Shown: positions 1-8,763, numbered from the stretch's first letter. The stretch is 64,000 nucleotides of DNA from Microlunatus panaciterrae (GCF_016907535.1 NZ_JAFBCF010000001.1:2356001-2420000); one strand, 5' to 3'. Program-made: numbers and translations. Notes: generated from the sequence alone by a model not told the origin.

Positions 1-2
1 TG

Positions 3-848
3 GTCGGTGACATCGGCGGCAGTCAGTGGCGGGCCCAGGTGGACGCCGATGAGGTGATCATCTCCGCAGGTGCGATCGAGACTGCGCGGCTGTTGCTGAA
101 CAGCCCCAGCGACCAGGAGCCCGACGGGCTGGGGAACAACCAGGACCAGGTCGGCAGGCATCTGCAGGGGCATGTGTATGCGGGGGCGCTCGGCATCTTC
201 CCCGACCCGGTCAACGACCATGTCGGTCCGGGCGCGGCAGTGGCCACCAACGACTTCCGCCATCACAACCCGGGCATCATCGGCGGTGGCATGCTCGCCA
301 ACGAGTTCGTCCCGACCCCGGTGGGCTATCACTCCTACCTGTTCGGGGCCGGTCTGTTGACGCTGCACGGCTTCGAGGCCAAAAGGGGGATGCGCCACCT
401 GGTGCCCAGGATGCAGCGGGTGGTGGGCCCCATCCAGGAGCTCACGTCGGCGGAGGCTCGGGTGCGCCTCGACCGGGGCGTCCGGGACTCCTTCGGCATC
501 CCGGTGGTCAGGCTGAGCGGATCGCACCATCCGGAGGACAACCGCACCCAGGCCTTCCTGAGCGAACGCGCCGCCGACTGGTTGACAGCGGCGGGGGCGC
601 ACAGGGTGATCAAGGCGCCCGCCCGCCCGCTGGGTGTCGGCCCGAGCGGTGGCCAGCACCAGGCCGGTACCTGCCGGATGGGTATCGACCCGAAGACCTC
701 CGTCACCGACCCGCACGGGCGGGTCTGGGGCCACGACAACCTGCGGGTGGTGGACGGCTCCCTGAACGTCACCAACGGGGGTGTCAATCCGGTGCTGACG
801 ATCTTCGCCAACGCCTTCCGGGTGATGGACCTGATGCTCGCCGAGTGA
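3..848 (+). CDS. GMC-family oxidoreductase, C-terminal part (5' end outside window)
   Basis: The frame is open from the first bases of the window, so the gene begins upstream and the FAD-binding N-terminus is not visible. What remains is the C-terminal portion of a glucose-methanol-choline flavoprotein. An early AGAIETARLLL segment is typical of the substrate-domain start. The C-terminal domain carries HQAGTCRMG followed by GGVNPVLTIFANAFR, the usual His and Asn that form the GMC active-site pair. The substrate (alcohol, sugar or sterol) cannot be read from this part. It converges on the hydrolase on the other strand with only 11 bases between the stop codons. Confidence 0.88.
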   Translation, partial: VGDIGGSQWRAQVDADEVIISAGAIETARLLLNSPSDQEPDGLGNNQDQVGRHLQGHVYAGALGIFPDPVNDHVGPGAAVATNDFRHHNPGIIGGGMLANEFVPTPVGYHSYLFGAGLLTLHGFEAKRGMRHLVPRMQRVVGPIQELTSAEARVRLDRGVRDSFGIPVVRLSGSHHPEDNRTQAFLSERAADWLTAAGAHRVIKAPARPLGVGPSGGQHQAGTCRMGIDPKTSVTDPHGRVWGHDNLRVVDGSLNVTNGGVNPVLTIFANAFRVMDLMLAE

Positions 849-859
849 AGGCGCGCCGG

Positions 860-1765
860 TCAGGACCGCTGCTCGAGCCACTGCAGCAGCGCAGCGGTGA
901 AGAGTTCCGGTGCCTCCTCGTGCGGAAGGTGCCCCACCCGGGGAAGATCAATGACCGTATGCGGGCCGTCGATGTAGGGGCCTGCCGCGGCCATGGCTGC
1001 CAGCGGCACGATGGGGTCCAGCTGGCCGTGCACCGACAGCACCGGGCCCGCGAAGGTGGCGTGCAAGGCCCGTCGATAGCTCCGGCCCGCGCTGCGTACC
1101 TGGTTGCGCACGAAGCTGCGCTGGTACTCCAGTGCGCAGTGGGGACTCGGCCACAACATCAGGGCGTCACGGTAGCGGCGCGCCTCCGCTGCGTTCGGAA
1201 ATAGGCTGGCGGGTGCGGTCCTGCTCCGATGGAGGTTCTCGATGAAGGCGCCGTCCTCGGCCATGATCCGGCGTTCGGGCAGCAGAGGGATCTGGAAGAA
1301 GGCGAGATCGCGCAGGCCGTGGCGCCACGGGTAGGCCAGCGGGTGCGGAGCGGCGACACTCACCAGGCCGCGCACCTGAGCAGGAGCGTAGGCGACCGTG
1401 GACCAGGCGGCGATGCCTCCCCAGTCGTGTCCGACCAGAACGGCGGTGCCATGGCCCAGGCTGCGGATGACGCCGGCGATGTCGCCGGCCGTGGTCAGCG
1501 GGTCGTAACCGCGAGGAGTCTTGTCGCTGGCGCCGTAGCCGCGCAGGTCGAGGGCGGCGACGGCAAAACCGGCCTCGTCCAGTGCCGGGATCTGATGCCG
1601 CCACGCCCACCAGAACTCGCCGAAGCCGTGCAGCAGCAGCACAAGTGGCCGGTCCGGGGCGAGTGATCGACCGGCGGCCAGATGGAACCGGATGCCGTTG
1701 GCAGCGATATCGTGATGCTGCCACGGGCCCTCGATCAGGAGGTCCCGGACGCCGGCGCCCGCCAT
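860..1765 (-). CDS. Alpha/beta hydrolase, epoxide hydrolase-like
   Basis: A 301-residue alpha/beta hydrolase of usual length. The oxyanion-side motif LLLHGFGEFWWAW is followed by LDLRGYGASD and the nucleophile elbow GHDWGG. An Asp nucleophile at the elbow, with Trp after it, is typical of soluble epoxide hydrolases and haloalkane dehalogenases rather than esterases, which use Ser. The C-terminal HLPHEEAPE supplies the catalytic His. It starts 10 bases after the holin-like gene ends, so the two are probably co-transcribed. Epoxide hydrolase is the better guess because HGFxExxxxW is the usual epoxide hydrolase form; the true substrate is unknown. Confidence 0.85.
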   Translation of the reverse strand: MAGAGVRDLLIEGPWQHHDIAANGIRFHLAAGRSLAPDRPLVLLLHGFGEFWWAWRHQIPALDEAGFAVAALDLRGYGASDKTPRGYDPLTTAGDIAGVIRSLGHGTAVLVGHDWGGIAAWSTVAYAPAQVRGLVSVAAPHPLAYPWRHGLRDLAFFQIPLLPERRIMAEDGAFIENLHRSRTAPASLFPNAAEARRYRDALMLWPSPHCALEYQRSFVRNQVRSAGRSYRRALHATFAGPVLSVHGQLDPIVPLAAMAAAGPYIDGPHTVIDLPRVGHLPHEEAPELFTAALLQWLEQRS

Positions 1766-1774
1766 CGGCTCAGC

Positions 1775-2260
1775 TCAGCGCGGTGATCCGTTCGACCGTC
1801 CGAACGTGTCACGCAGGGCGGCCCGCTCGCTGACCACACGTCCCTCGATCTGCGGTGCCTTTGCGGCCGCTGTGGCGCGCGAGACGGCCCCCTTGACCGC
1901 GGCCACCGAGGCGTTGGCCTCGGCGACGGTCTTGTCGAGCCCCTTGATCTTCTTCACGGCCGCTCGGCCAACCAGGGCGAGGATCGCGGCGATCACCAAC
2001 AAGATCACGGCCATGATCACGAACCCGAGCGCGATCGGGAGGCCGAGGGCGGCGATGCCGAGAGCACCGGCGATGTAGAGGAGGGTGAGGGCGTTCAGGC
2101 CGAAGTAGCCGGCCGCCCCGAACAGGCCGGCCCCCACTCCTGCGTTCTTCGCCGACGGGGCGAGCTCGGCCTTGGCCATGTCGATCTCGCCCTGAACCAA
2201 GATCTTCACGTCGTCGGTGATGTTCTTGACGATGTCGCCCACCGCTGGGGACTCAGCCAT
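1775..2260 (-). CDS. Phage_holin_3_6 (DUF1469)-type membrane protein
   Basis: A 161-residue protein with an N-terminal charged helix (DIVKNITDDVKILVQGEIDMAKAEL), two hydrophobic hairpins at about residues 43-70 and 78-105, then an Ala/Lys-rich soluble tail. This arrangement matches the actinobacterial holin-3_6 family. Despite the name, these are ordinary chromosomal membrane proteins of unknown role, and nothing nearby is phage-like. The start has a strong ribosome binding site (GAAAGGAGA about 7 bases upstream). It is the first gene of a likely pair with the downstream hydrolase. Confidence 0.8.
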   Translation of the reverse strand: MAESPAVGDIVKNITDDVKILVQGEIDMAKAELAPSAKNAGVGAGLFGAAGYFGLNALTLLYIAGALGIAALGLPIALGFVIMAVILLVIAAILALVGRAAVKKIKGLDKTVAEANASVAAVKGAVSRATAAAKAPQIEGRVVSERAALRDTFGRSNGSPR

Positions 2261-2434
2261 CGCGTATCTCCTTTCGGCCTGTTGCTCGAGTTCTGTCGTC
2301 TGGGTGCGCCGGTCGACCCGTACACCCGCCAGCCTGGTTCCCCCGGAGGACCGGGCGCCTGTCAGACTACTGGCAGCCTAACCGGTCCCCCACCGATCCT
2401 GCGAGACGAGCGCGATTCGCCCGGGACACCAGAC

Positions 2435-3724
2435 TCAGACGAAGTACCGCAACCAGAGGTACAGCGCGGACAGGGTGATGGTGACGGCGGTCACCACCAA
2501 CCCATACCTGGTGAACTGCCAGAAGCTGATCCGGGCCCCGTTCCGCTCGGCGATGCCCAGCACGACGACATTGGCTGAGGCGCCGACGGCTGTGGCGTTG
2601 CCGCCCAGATCGGCACCGAGGGCGAGGGCCCACCAGAGGACGTGGCTCTTGCCACCGCTGGCCTCGACCAGGTCTGCGGTGATCGGTGCCATGGTTGCGA
2701 CGTAGGGGATGTTGTCGACGATCCCGGACAGCACCGCGGACCCGACCAGCAACAGCAGTGCCTGCCCCAACGGGTTGCTCCCGGTGGCGGCAGCCAGAGC
2801 TGCGGAGAGGTGTGCGATCACACCGGTCTTGATCAGCGCTCCGACCATCACGAAAAGTCCGGCGAAGAAGGCCAGCGTGGGCCATTCCACTTCGTTCAGC
2901 ACCTCACGGGTCTCCACCTTGGAGATCCCGATCAACAGTCCAGCGCCGAGCAGCGCCACGACACTGGGCTCGTAGTGCAGCACCGGATGCAGGACGAACC
3001 CGGCCACCACCAGCGCCAGCACCACCAGACCCTGGATCAGCAGTCGCGGATCATGGATGGCCTCCCGTTCCTCCAGCTCCATCACCTCGGCTGCCCGGAC
3101 CTCGTCGAAGACGAAGATCTTGCGGAACATCAACCGGCACAAGGCGAGCAGCACCACGATCAACACGGCGCACAGCGGAGCCAGGTTGACTAGGAAGTCG
3201 TTGAACGAGAGGCCTCCCCGGCTGGCGATGATGATGTTGGGTGGGTCGCCGACCAGGGTGGCCGCGCCACCGATGTTGGAGGCCAGCACCTCGGCGATCA
3301 GGAACGGCGCCGCAGGCAGCGCCAGTCGTTCGCAGACCAGCAGGGTGACAGGTGCGATCAGCAGCACGGTGGTCACGTTGTCCAGCAGGGCCGATGCGAG
3401 TGCGGTGATCACCACCAGCATCGCCATCACCCGGAACGGTTTACCCCGTGCCCGCTTGGCAGCCCAGATGGCCACATACTCGAAGACTCCGGTCTGCCGA
3501 AGGACACCGACGATCGCCATCATCCCCATCAGCAGGAAGATCACGTTCCAGTCGATGCCGGTGTGCTCGTCGAAGAAGGTTCCGGAGGCGTCGATCGCCC
3601 CGAGCGCCAGCATCACGCCGGCGCCGCCGAGCGCGGCGGCCGTGCGGTGGATGCGTTCGCTGATGATCAGGGCGTAGGCACCCACAAACGCGGCAATGGC
3701 AGCCCAGCTGACCCAGTCGCTCAT
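2435..3724 (-). CDS. ArsB/NhaD-type ion transporter (SLC13/IT superfamily)
   Basis: A 429-residue integral membrane protein with about eleven hydrophobic segments. It has two pseudo-symmetric halves with family landmarks: [14 protein letters not shown] and [20 protein letters not shown] in the first, and [17 protein letters not shown] and [22 protein letters not shown] in the second. These paired D-N and GG-A-T-x-x-G-x-x-x-N motifs are characteristic of the ArsB/NhaD group, which moves arsenite or exchanges Na+ for H+. The operon with nhaA favours a role in Na+/H+ exchange over arsenite, because no ars regulator or reductase is nearby. It begins 12 bases after the CBS gene and is probably translated from the same mRNA. 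Confidence 0.85.
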   Translation of the reverse strand: MSDWVSWAAIAAFVGAYALIISERIHRTAAALGGAGVMLALGAIDASGTFFDEHTGIDWNVIFLLMGMMAIVGVLRQTGVFEYVAIWAAKRARGKPFRVMAMLVVITALASALLDNVTTVLLIAPVTLLVCERLALPAAPFLIAEVLASNIGGAATLVGDPPNIIIASRGGLSFNDFLVNLAPLCAVLIVVLLALCRLMFRKIFVFDEVRAAEVMELEEREAIHDPRLLIQGLVVLALVVAGFVLHPVLHYEPSVVALLGAGLLIGISKVETREVLNEVEWPTLAFFAGLFVMVGALIKTGVIAHLSAALAAATGSNPLGQALLLLVGSAVLSGIVDNIPYVATMAPITADLVEASGGKSHVLWWALALGADLGGNATAVGASANVVVLGIAERNGARISFWQFTRYGLVVTAVTITLSALYLWLRYFV

Positions 3725-3736
3725 CTCGGTCCTCGC

Positions 3737-4204
3737 TCAGGCCCGCACGTCGAGCAGGCGCTGGAGCAGGTGCGAGGCGGTGATCACTCCGAGCACGGCA
3801 GGCTCCTTCTCCTCTGACCGCCGCTCGACCACAGCCACCATCGAGGTGTGCTCGCGGACCATCAAGGCGGCAATCTCGAGCGCAGTGTCATTCGGGTCGG
3901 CCACCGACGGCGTCATCGGCGCCTTGGGCAGGCAGTCGCCGACCGTGAGTCCGGCCAGGGCGCGGCTGAGCCTGTCCGCGTGCGGTTCGTCGACGACGGC
4001 CGCCAGGGTCGGATCCTCCAGGACGTAGCCGGGCACCAGCAGCTGGATGAGGCGGGAGGCGAGCAGCACCGCGCTGGGCTGGCCCCGGGAGTCGAGCACG
4101 AGTACACCCGGCAGTCGCTGCTCGGCGAGCACCCGGGCAGCATCGAGGGCGTCGTCGTCGGACCTGAGGACGGGATGGTGGAGGACAAGATCACGAGCGC
4201 GCAT
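3737..4204 (-). CDS. Stand-alone CBS-domain protein
   Basis: A 155-residue soluble protein made of two CBS-like repeats. The first (about residues 5-58) has ARVLAEQRLPGVLVLDSRGQPSAVL, and the second (about 95-152) has IAALMVREHTSMVAVVE...VLGVITASHLLQRLL. CBS pairs bind adenine nucleotides or c-di-AMP and gate attached or partner enzymes and channels. Its ATG overlaps the nhaA stop codon (ATGA), and it ends 12 bases before the ArsB/NhaD-like gene, so it sits between two predicted Na+/H+ antiporters. A nucleotide-sensing regulatory subunit for one or both transporters is the natural inference; the ligand cannot be told from sequence. Confidence 0.82.
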   Translation of the reverse strand: MRARDLVLHHPVLRSDDDALDAARVLAEQRLPGVLVLDSRGQPSAVLLASRLIQLLVPGYVLEDPTLAAVVDEPHADRLSRALAGLTVGDCLPKAPMTPSVADPNDTALEIAALMVREHTSMVAVVERRSEEKEPAVLGVITASHLLQRLLDVRA

Positions 4205-5457
4205 CAGGACCCTTCTTCGGCTGGGAGGTCGTCATCGTGGGACTGCCTGGCGGCGGTGCCACCGCCGCGCCGCTGGTTGCCCCGGCGTCTGAGCAGGACG
4301 GCCCCCACAACCGCGGCGACCAGGGAGGCGATCAGTACGGCCGCCTTGGCCTGGTCGGCCTTCTCGGTGTCGCCGGCGAACGCCAGGTCGGAGATCAGCA
4401 GCGCCACCGTGAAACCGACGCCTGCCAGCACGGCGACCGCGAACACCTCCCGCCAGCGCAGGTCGGGAGCGAGCTCGGCGCGCGTGAACCGGGCGGTGAG
4501 GTAGGCCCCGCCGAAGATGCCCAGCGACTTCCCCGCCAGCAGGCCGACCATCACCCCCACCGCCAGGGGCTCGCGGACGAGTTGGCTGAGGACGGCTGGT
4601 GAGAGCACCACACCGGCCGACAACAGGGCGAAGACCGGCACGGCGAAGCCGGCCGAGACAGGCCGCCAGAGATGCTCCCAGCGGTCGATCAGCGGGTCGT
4701 GGGTAGCGGTCCCGGACCGTGTCAGCAGCCCCAGCGCCACCCCGGCAATAGTAGGGTGCACACCGCTCTGCAGGGTGCAGGCCCAGGTCATGACGGCCAG
4801 CGGGAGGTAGAGGTACCAGCCTGGGACCTGACGACGCTGCAGCAGCCACCAAAGGCCCGCACAGCCGGCCGCAGCCGCGAGCCAGAGCAGCTGGATGCCC
4901 GAGGTGAACACGGTGGCGATGATGACGATGGCACCAAGATCATCGACGATCGCCAGAGTCAGCAGGAAGGCGCGCAGCGAGGCCGGGAGTCTCGAACCCA
5001 CTACCGCCAGGATCGCCAGGGCGAAGGCGATATCGGTCGCCATCGGGATCGCCCAGCCCTGCGGCTGACCACCAGGGATCGGCACGTTGACAGCGAGGTA
5101 GAGCGCGGCCGGAACCACCATGCCACAGGCGGCCGCGGCAATCGGCACCAGCGCCTCGGCCGGACGGGACAGCGATCCCACGGTCAGCTCACGCTTCAGC
5201 TCCAGTCCGGCGACGAAGAAGAAGATGGTCAGTATCCCGTCGGCGGCCCAGTGCTGAAGGCTGAGCGGCCCGAGTTGCAGATGCCGGACGTGGTCGTAGG
5301 AGGAGGTGCCGAGGTTGGCCCAGCCGAGTGCGACGACCGTGGCCACCAGCATCAGTGCGCCACCGACGGTCTCCTGACGCAGCACGTCTGCGACGGCGAT
5401 CTGGTCGCGGCTGTCCGCAGCGCCGAACAGAACGAGCTTCTTGCGGGCGAGGTTCAT
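4204..5457 (-). CDS. nhaA: Na+/H+ antiporter NhaA
   Basis: A 417-residue membrane protein matching the NhaA family throughout. The early LRQETVGGALMLVATVVALGWAN and DGILTIFFFVAGLELKRELTVG are signature segments. The ion-binding and pH-sensing region includes MATDIAFALA and LAIVDDLGAIVIIA, whose adjacent aspartates bind Na+ and H+. The C-terminal half has GVGFTVALLISDLAF. The function is electrogenic exchange of cytoplasmic Na+ for protons. It is the first gene of a leftward operon with the CBS protein (4-base overlap) and the ArsB/NhaD-like transporter. The roughly 30-residue C-terminal tail is basic and soluble. Confidence 0.95.
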   Translation of the reverse strand: MNLARKKLVLFGAADSRDQIAVADVLRQETVGGALMLVATVVALGWANLGTSSYDHVRHLQLGPLSLQHWAADGILTIFFFVAGLELKRELTVGSLSRPAEALVPIAAAACGMVVPAALYLAVNVPIPGGQPQGWAIPMATDIAFALAILAVVGSRLPASLRAFLLTLAIVDDLGAIVIIATVFTSGIQLLWLAAAAGCAGLWWLLQRRQVPGWYLYLPLAVMTWACTLQSGVHPTIAGVALGLLTRSGTATHDPLIDRWEHLWRPVSAGFAVPVFALLSAGVVLSPAVLSQLVREPLAVGVMVGLLAGKSLGIFGGAYLTARFTRAELAPDLRWREVFAVAVLAGVGFTVALLISDLAFAGDTEKADQAKAAVLIASLVAAVVGAVLLRRRGNQRRGGGTAARQSHDDDLPAEEGS

Positions 5458-5556
5458 CTACTTCTTCCGGGTCGGCGGCAACAATCGCCGACCAGACTTC
5501 CCGGCACACCCGTGCAATGGCGGCCACTCTACCTGGTCAGCTCACCGACGGTGGCT

Positions 5557-5643
5557 GCAAGGAAACGACCACTCGTTGACGCGAGTGGCACGGCGCCCTC
5601 CGCGCGCGGCACCCGCGAGTCTCACGAGTGGTCGATTCCTTGC
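5557..5643. repeat. 20-bp imperfect inverted repeat between acsA and nhaA
   Basis: The arm at 5557-5576 (gcaaggaaacgaccactcgt) is matched by its reverse complement at 5624-5643 with 19 of 20 bases identical, separated by 47 bases. The insert contains the related words gcgagt and cgcgcgcggc. It lies after the acsA stop and before nhaA, both leftward genes. It could fold into a long hairpin that ends acsA transcription, or be a small repeat element. Confidence 0.7.
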
Positions 5644-5658
5644 GCTCGTCGTGCTGGG

Positions 5659-7620
5659 TCAGTCCTCGGCTGACGAAGAAGAACTGAGATTCTCCTTGAT
5701 GAGATGCATCACGCTGGAGTCAGTCAGGGTGGTGACGTCGCCCAGCTCCCGATTCTCGGCAATGTCGCGCAACAGCCGTCGCATGATCTTGCCCGAGCGG
5801 GTCTTCGGCAGCTCCTCCACCACCATGATCTGGCGCGGCTTGGCGATCGGACCGATCTCCTTGGACACATGGTTGCGGAGCTCGGTGACCACATCGGGTC
5901 CGCCGTCACCGGCATCGCCGCGCAGGATGACGAAGGCCACGATCGCCTGTCCGGTCGTCTCGTCGGTCGCGCCGACCACGGCCGCCTCCGCCACCTTCGG
6001 GTGGGACACCAGTGCGGACTCGATCTCCGTCGTCGAGAGGCGGTGGCCGGACACGTTCATCACGTCATCGACCCGGCCCAGCAGCCAGATGTCGCCGTCG
6101 CTGTCCTTCTTCGCGCCGTCGCCGGCGAAGTAGGCGCCCGGGAACCGCGACCAGTAGGTCTCGGCGTAGCGCTTGTCGTCGCCCCACAGCGTCCGCAGCA
6201 TCGCCGGCCACGGCTTCCGCACCACCAGATAGCCGCCCTCACCGTCGGCGACCGGGACGCCTTCGTCGTTGACGACGTCGACCACGACGCCCGGGATGGC
6301 CCGCATGGCCGCTCCGGGCTTGCCCTCGGTCACGCCCGGCATCGGGGAGATCATGTGCATCCCGGTCTCGGTCTGCCACCAGGTGTCGACCACCGGGGTC
6401 CGGTCTCCGCCGATGAAGTGCCGGTACCAGACGTACGCCTCCGGGTTGATCGGCTCACCCACCGATCCGAGTACCCGGAGCGAGCTCAGGTCGAACTTCT
6501 CCGGATGCTCGGCCCCCCACTTCATGAAGGTGCGGATGGCGGTCGGCGCGCAATAGAGGATGCTCACCTTGTACTTCTCGATCAGCTCCCACCAGCGACC
6601 GCGGTGCGGCGTGTCCGGCGTCCCCTCGTACATCAGGCTGGTGCTGCCGTTGGCCAGCGGGCCATAGACGAGGTAGGAGTGCCCGGTCACCCAGCCGATA
6701 TCGGCCGCGGTCCAGAAGATGTCGGTGTCGGGCTTCAGGTCGAAGGTCGCCCACTGGGTGTAGGAGGTGCCGACCAGGTAGCCACCGGTGGTGTGCAGGA
6801 TGCCCTTCGGCTTGCCCGTGCTGCCGGACGTGTACATCACATAGAGGGGGTGCTCGGCCGGGAAGTTCTCGTACGCGTGCTGGGTGGACTGCTTGCCGAC
6901 GAACTCGTGCCACCACAGGTCGCGGCCCTCGGTCATCGGGGTGTCCTGCTTGGTCCGTTGGACGACCAGCACGTTGCGGACCGTCGGGCACTCCAGCAGC
7001 GCCTCGTCGACGGCCGGCTTCAACGGCGACGGCGACCCGCGACGGAAGCCGCCGTCGGTGGTGACCACGATCTCGACACCGCAGTCCTGGATCCGGGTGG
7101 CCAGCGCTTCGGCCGAGAAACCTCCGAACACCACCACATGCGGGGCGCCGATCCGAGCGCAGGCCAGCATGGCCATGATCGCTTCGGGGATCATCGGCAT
7201 GTAGATGGCGACGCGGTCACCCGCTTTGACGCCGAGCTCGGTCAGCGCGTTGGCCGCCTGGCACACCTCGGCCGTCAGCTCGGCGTAGGTGATCGACCTG
7301 GTGTCTCCCGGCTCGCCCTCGAAGTGGTAGGCGACCTTGTCGCCGAGCCCGTTCTCGACGTGACGGTCGAGGCAGTTGTAGGCGGCGTTCAAGGTGCCGT
7401 CGGCGTACCACTTGGCAAAAGGCGCGTTGCTCCAGTCCAGCACCTGGGTCGGAGCCTTGCCCCAGCTGATCCGCTCGGCCTGCGCTGCCCAGAACCCCTC
7501 GAAGTCAGCGTCGGCCTGCTCATACGTGGCGGTCGTCACATTGGCGTGCGCCGCGAGCTCGGCCGGGGGCGGGAACCGCCGGTCTTCACGCAGCAGATTG
7601 GACAGGGCTTCGTCGCTCAC
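5659..7620 (-). CDS. acsA: Acetyl-CoA synthetase (AMP-forming)
   Basis: A 653-residue enzyme, full length for Acs, converting acetate, ATP and CoA to acetyl-CoA through acetyl-AMP. Visible motifs in order: the N-terminal YNCLDRHVENG; the P-loop YTSGSTGKPKGI; the adenylation core DTWWQTETGMH; the hinge GRVDDVMNVSGHRLSTTEIE; and the C-terminal catalytic lysine in PKTRSGKIMRRLLR, which in relatives is inactivated by acetylation. It starts with GTG preceded by a strong GAGGAGG site. It is monocistronic or nearly so: the upstream gene is far away, and downstream lies an inverted repeat, then the nhaA operon. The W residue in the TWWQTETG pocket fits acetate rather than longer acids. Confidence 0.97.
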   Translation of the reverse strand: MSDEALSNLLREDRRFPPPAELAAHANVTTATYEQADADFEGFWAAQAERISWGKAPTQVLDWSNAPFAKWYADGTLNAAYNCLDRHVENGLGDKVAYHFEGEPGDTRSITYAELTAEVCQAANALTELGVKAGDRVAIYMPMIPEAIMAMLACARIGAPHVVVFGGFSAEALATRIQDCGVEIVVTTDGGFRRGSPSPLKPAVDEALLECPTVRNVLVVQRTKQDTPMTEGRDLWWHEFVGKQSTQHAYENFPAEHPLYVMYTSGSTGKPKGILHTTGGYLVGTSYTQWATFDLKPDTDIFWTAADIGWVTGHSYLVYGPLANGSTSLMYEGTPDTPHRGRWWELIEKYKVSILYCAPTAIRTFMKWGAEHPEKFDLSSLRVLGSVGEPINPEAYVWYRHFIGGDRTPVVDTWWQTETGMHMISPMPGVTEGKPGAAMRAIPGVVVDVVNDEGVPVADGEGGYLVVRKPWPAMLRTLWGDDKRYAETYWSRFPGAYFAGDGAKKDSDGDIWLLGRVDDVMNVSGHRLSTTEIESALVSHPKVAEAAVVGATDETTGQAIVAFVILRGDAGDGGPDVVTELRNHVSKEIGPIAKPRQIMVVEELPKTRSGKIMRRLLRDIAENRELGDVTTLTDSSVMHLIKENLSSSSSAED

Positions 7621-7821
7621 TGGAGATCCTCCTCGGGGATGATTCGATCGGCTTCAGACTACCGAGGCGGCTTCGACCGCCACACGTAACCTGACGGAAA
7701 CGGGTCTCGGGCTGAGATCGTTCGTGGAAAGTCCTCGTCCTGGGGGACACTGGAGATGTCCCAAAGCGTGTCAGTGTCGCCACCGCGTTGACGATCACCA
7801 GCACGAATGAGGAGCAAGACC

Positions 7822-8016
7822 ATGAATGGAACGCCCATGGGCACGATGACCCAATGGATCAGGACCGAAGCTGAGCTTCGCGATTGCCCGAACGAGAGCT
7901 ACGACACCAGGTCGATCCTGGCTCCGCAGTTCCGTCGGAACAAGGAGCAGCGGTCGATGGTCAGGCCGGGTCGGCTGCGGCCGGCACTGGCGACAGAGGG
8001 TGGCAAGGGGATCTGA
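7822..8016 (+). CDS. Possible small protein (64 aa), unrecognised
   Basis: An ATG with a good AGGAG site seven bases upstream opens a 64-codon frame ending before a strong hairpin at 8039-8079. The product is hydrophilic and basic, starting MNGTPMGTMTQWIRTEAEL and rich in Arg/Pro near the end, with no domain I recognise. Support is only the ribosome binding site, the length and the downstream hairpin. It could equally be untranslated leader or chance. Nothing else convincing is seen in the 480 bases between acsA and the next small gene. Confidence 0.35.
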   Translation: MNGTPMGTMTQWIRTEAELRDCPNESYDTRSILAPQFRRNKEQRSMVRPGRLRPALATEGGKGI

Positions 8017-8038
8017 CCCACCGAAAGTTGACATGACG

Positions 8039-8079
8039 CAGCCGGTGCACCGAGTTCGTAGATCTCGGTGCACCGGCTG
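8039..8079. terminator. Perfect 16-bp stem-loop, likely bidirectional terminator
   Basis: Arms at 8039-8054 (cagccggtgcaccgag) and 8064-8079 are exact reverse complements around a 9-base loop. It lies 24 bases after the leftward 56-residue gene ends and just after the possible rightward 64-residue gene. No clear T-run follows on either strand, as is common in high-GC actinobacteria. Confidence 0.8.
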
Positions 8080-8102
8080 TCGTCTGTGCAGGCCACCGGC
8101 AG

Positions 8103-8273
8103 CTATCCGACGATCTCGCTCTTCTCATCGCGGGTCGCCAGCGACAGCTTGAGCAGGATCTGCTTCACCTGCGCGACCACCTCTGCCTCGTCGTGTCCAA
8201 AGGACCGCAGATAGGTCAACATCGCGTTATGGACCATCGCCAACTCGGCATCGGTCAACTGGATCGTGTTCAT
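8103..8273 (-). CDS. Conserved-looking small protein (56 aa)
   Basis: A 56-codon frame opening MNTIQLTDAELAMVHNAML and ending in a Lys/Glu-rich helix. It looks like a compact two-helix soluble protein: an amphipathic first helix, the turn LRSFGHDE, then a second helix EVVAQVKQILLKL. No catalytic motif is visible. I have a loose recollection of similar short actinobacterial hypotheticals but cannot name a family. A TAGTCT hexamer ends six bases before the ATG, so a leaderless transcript is likely, and a strong hairpin follows the stop. Promoter, compact fold and terminator together make this a credible gene. Confidence 0.65.
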   Translation of the reverse strand: MNTIQLTDAELAMVHNAMLTYLRSFGHDEAEVVAQVKQILLKLSLATRDEKSEIVG

Positions 8274-8279
8274 AATCAC

Positions 8280-8285
8280 AGACTA
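8280..8285 (-). promoter_or_regulatory. Candidate -10 box (TAGTCT) for leaderless small gene
   Basis: On the minus strand TAGTCT is followed by six bases and then the ATG at 8273, so transcription would begin at or next to the start codon. Confidence 0.5.
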
Positions 8286-8388
8286 GGCCGGATCTGCCCC
8301 AAGATGGTCGACCGCATCTGCTTCGTTGGACGATCGTGTCATGCCCAGCGTCGCTAGATTGGTCGTAGTCGCGGTGAGGGGAGGCCAG

Positions 8389-8763
8389 ATGAAGGTGTTG
8401 CAGGTGGCTCAGCGGGCTGCCGATCTCGAGCGTGCGGCAGCCTGGTACTCCGACCTGCTCGGTGTCGGACCAAGCGCAGTCTTCGATCCGCCGGGCCTGG
8501 TCTTCTTCCAGGTCGATGGGGTGCGGCTGCTCCTCGACCGGGGGGCGCCGACGGCGCTGCTGTATTTCGAGGTCCCCGACGTCAGAGACTTCGCCAGGAA
8601 CTGGCGCGAGCGTGGCGGGGTGGTCGAAAGCGAGCCGCACGTCATCTTCAGCCATGCCGATGACGCACTCGGCCCGGCAGGGACCGACGAGTGGATGGCC
8701 TTCGTCCGCGATTCTGAGGACAATCTGGTCGGGCTGGTGAGCAGGGCACCGTCCTCCGGTTAG
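8389..8763 (+). CDS. VOC (glyoxalase/bleomycin-resistance fold) protein
   Basis: A 124-residue single-domain protein with the beta-alpha-beta-beta-beta repeats of the vicinal oxygen chelate fold: VLQVAQRAADLERAAAWYSDLLG at the start, and DEWMAFVRDSEDNLVGLVS at the end. The last segment has the D-x-x-x-N pattern that often precedes the metal-ligand strand, but the usual His/Glu ligands are not obvious. It may therefore be a binding protein or a non-metal member. The start was chosen at 8389 because GAGGGGAGG lies just upstream. It is separated from the tetR operator region by about 50 bases. Confidence 0.8.
   Translation: MKVLQVAQRAADLERAAAWYSDLLGVGPSAVFDPPGLVFFQVDGVRLLLDRGAPTALLYFEVPDVRDFARNWRERGGVVESEPHVIFSHADDALGPAGTDEWMAFVRDSEDNLVGLVSRAPSSG

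Noticed and set aside
1775-2260. Phage remnant suggested by the holin-like gene
   Set aside because: No integrase, capsid, lysin or attachment-site sequence is nearby, and this family is chromosomal in Actinobacteria.
5704-7689. Long open frame on the plus strand opposite acsA
   Set aside because: It is a mirror of the acsA codons (high third-position GC keeps the opposite strand open) with no recognisable domain. The acsA gene on the minus strand has every family motif.
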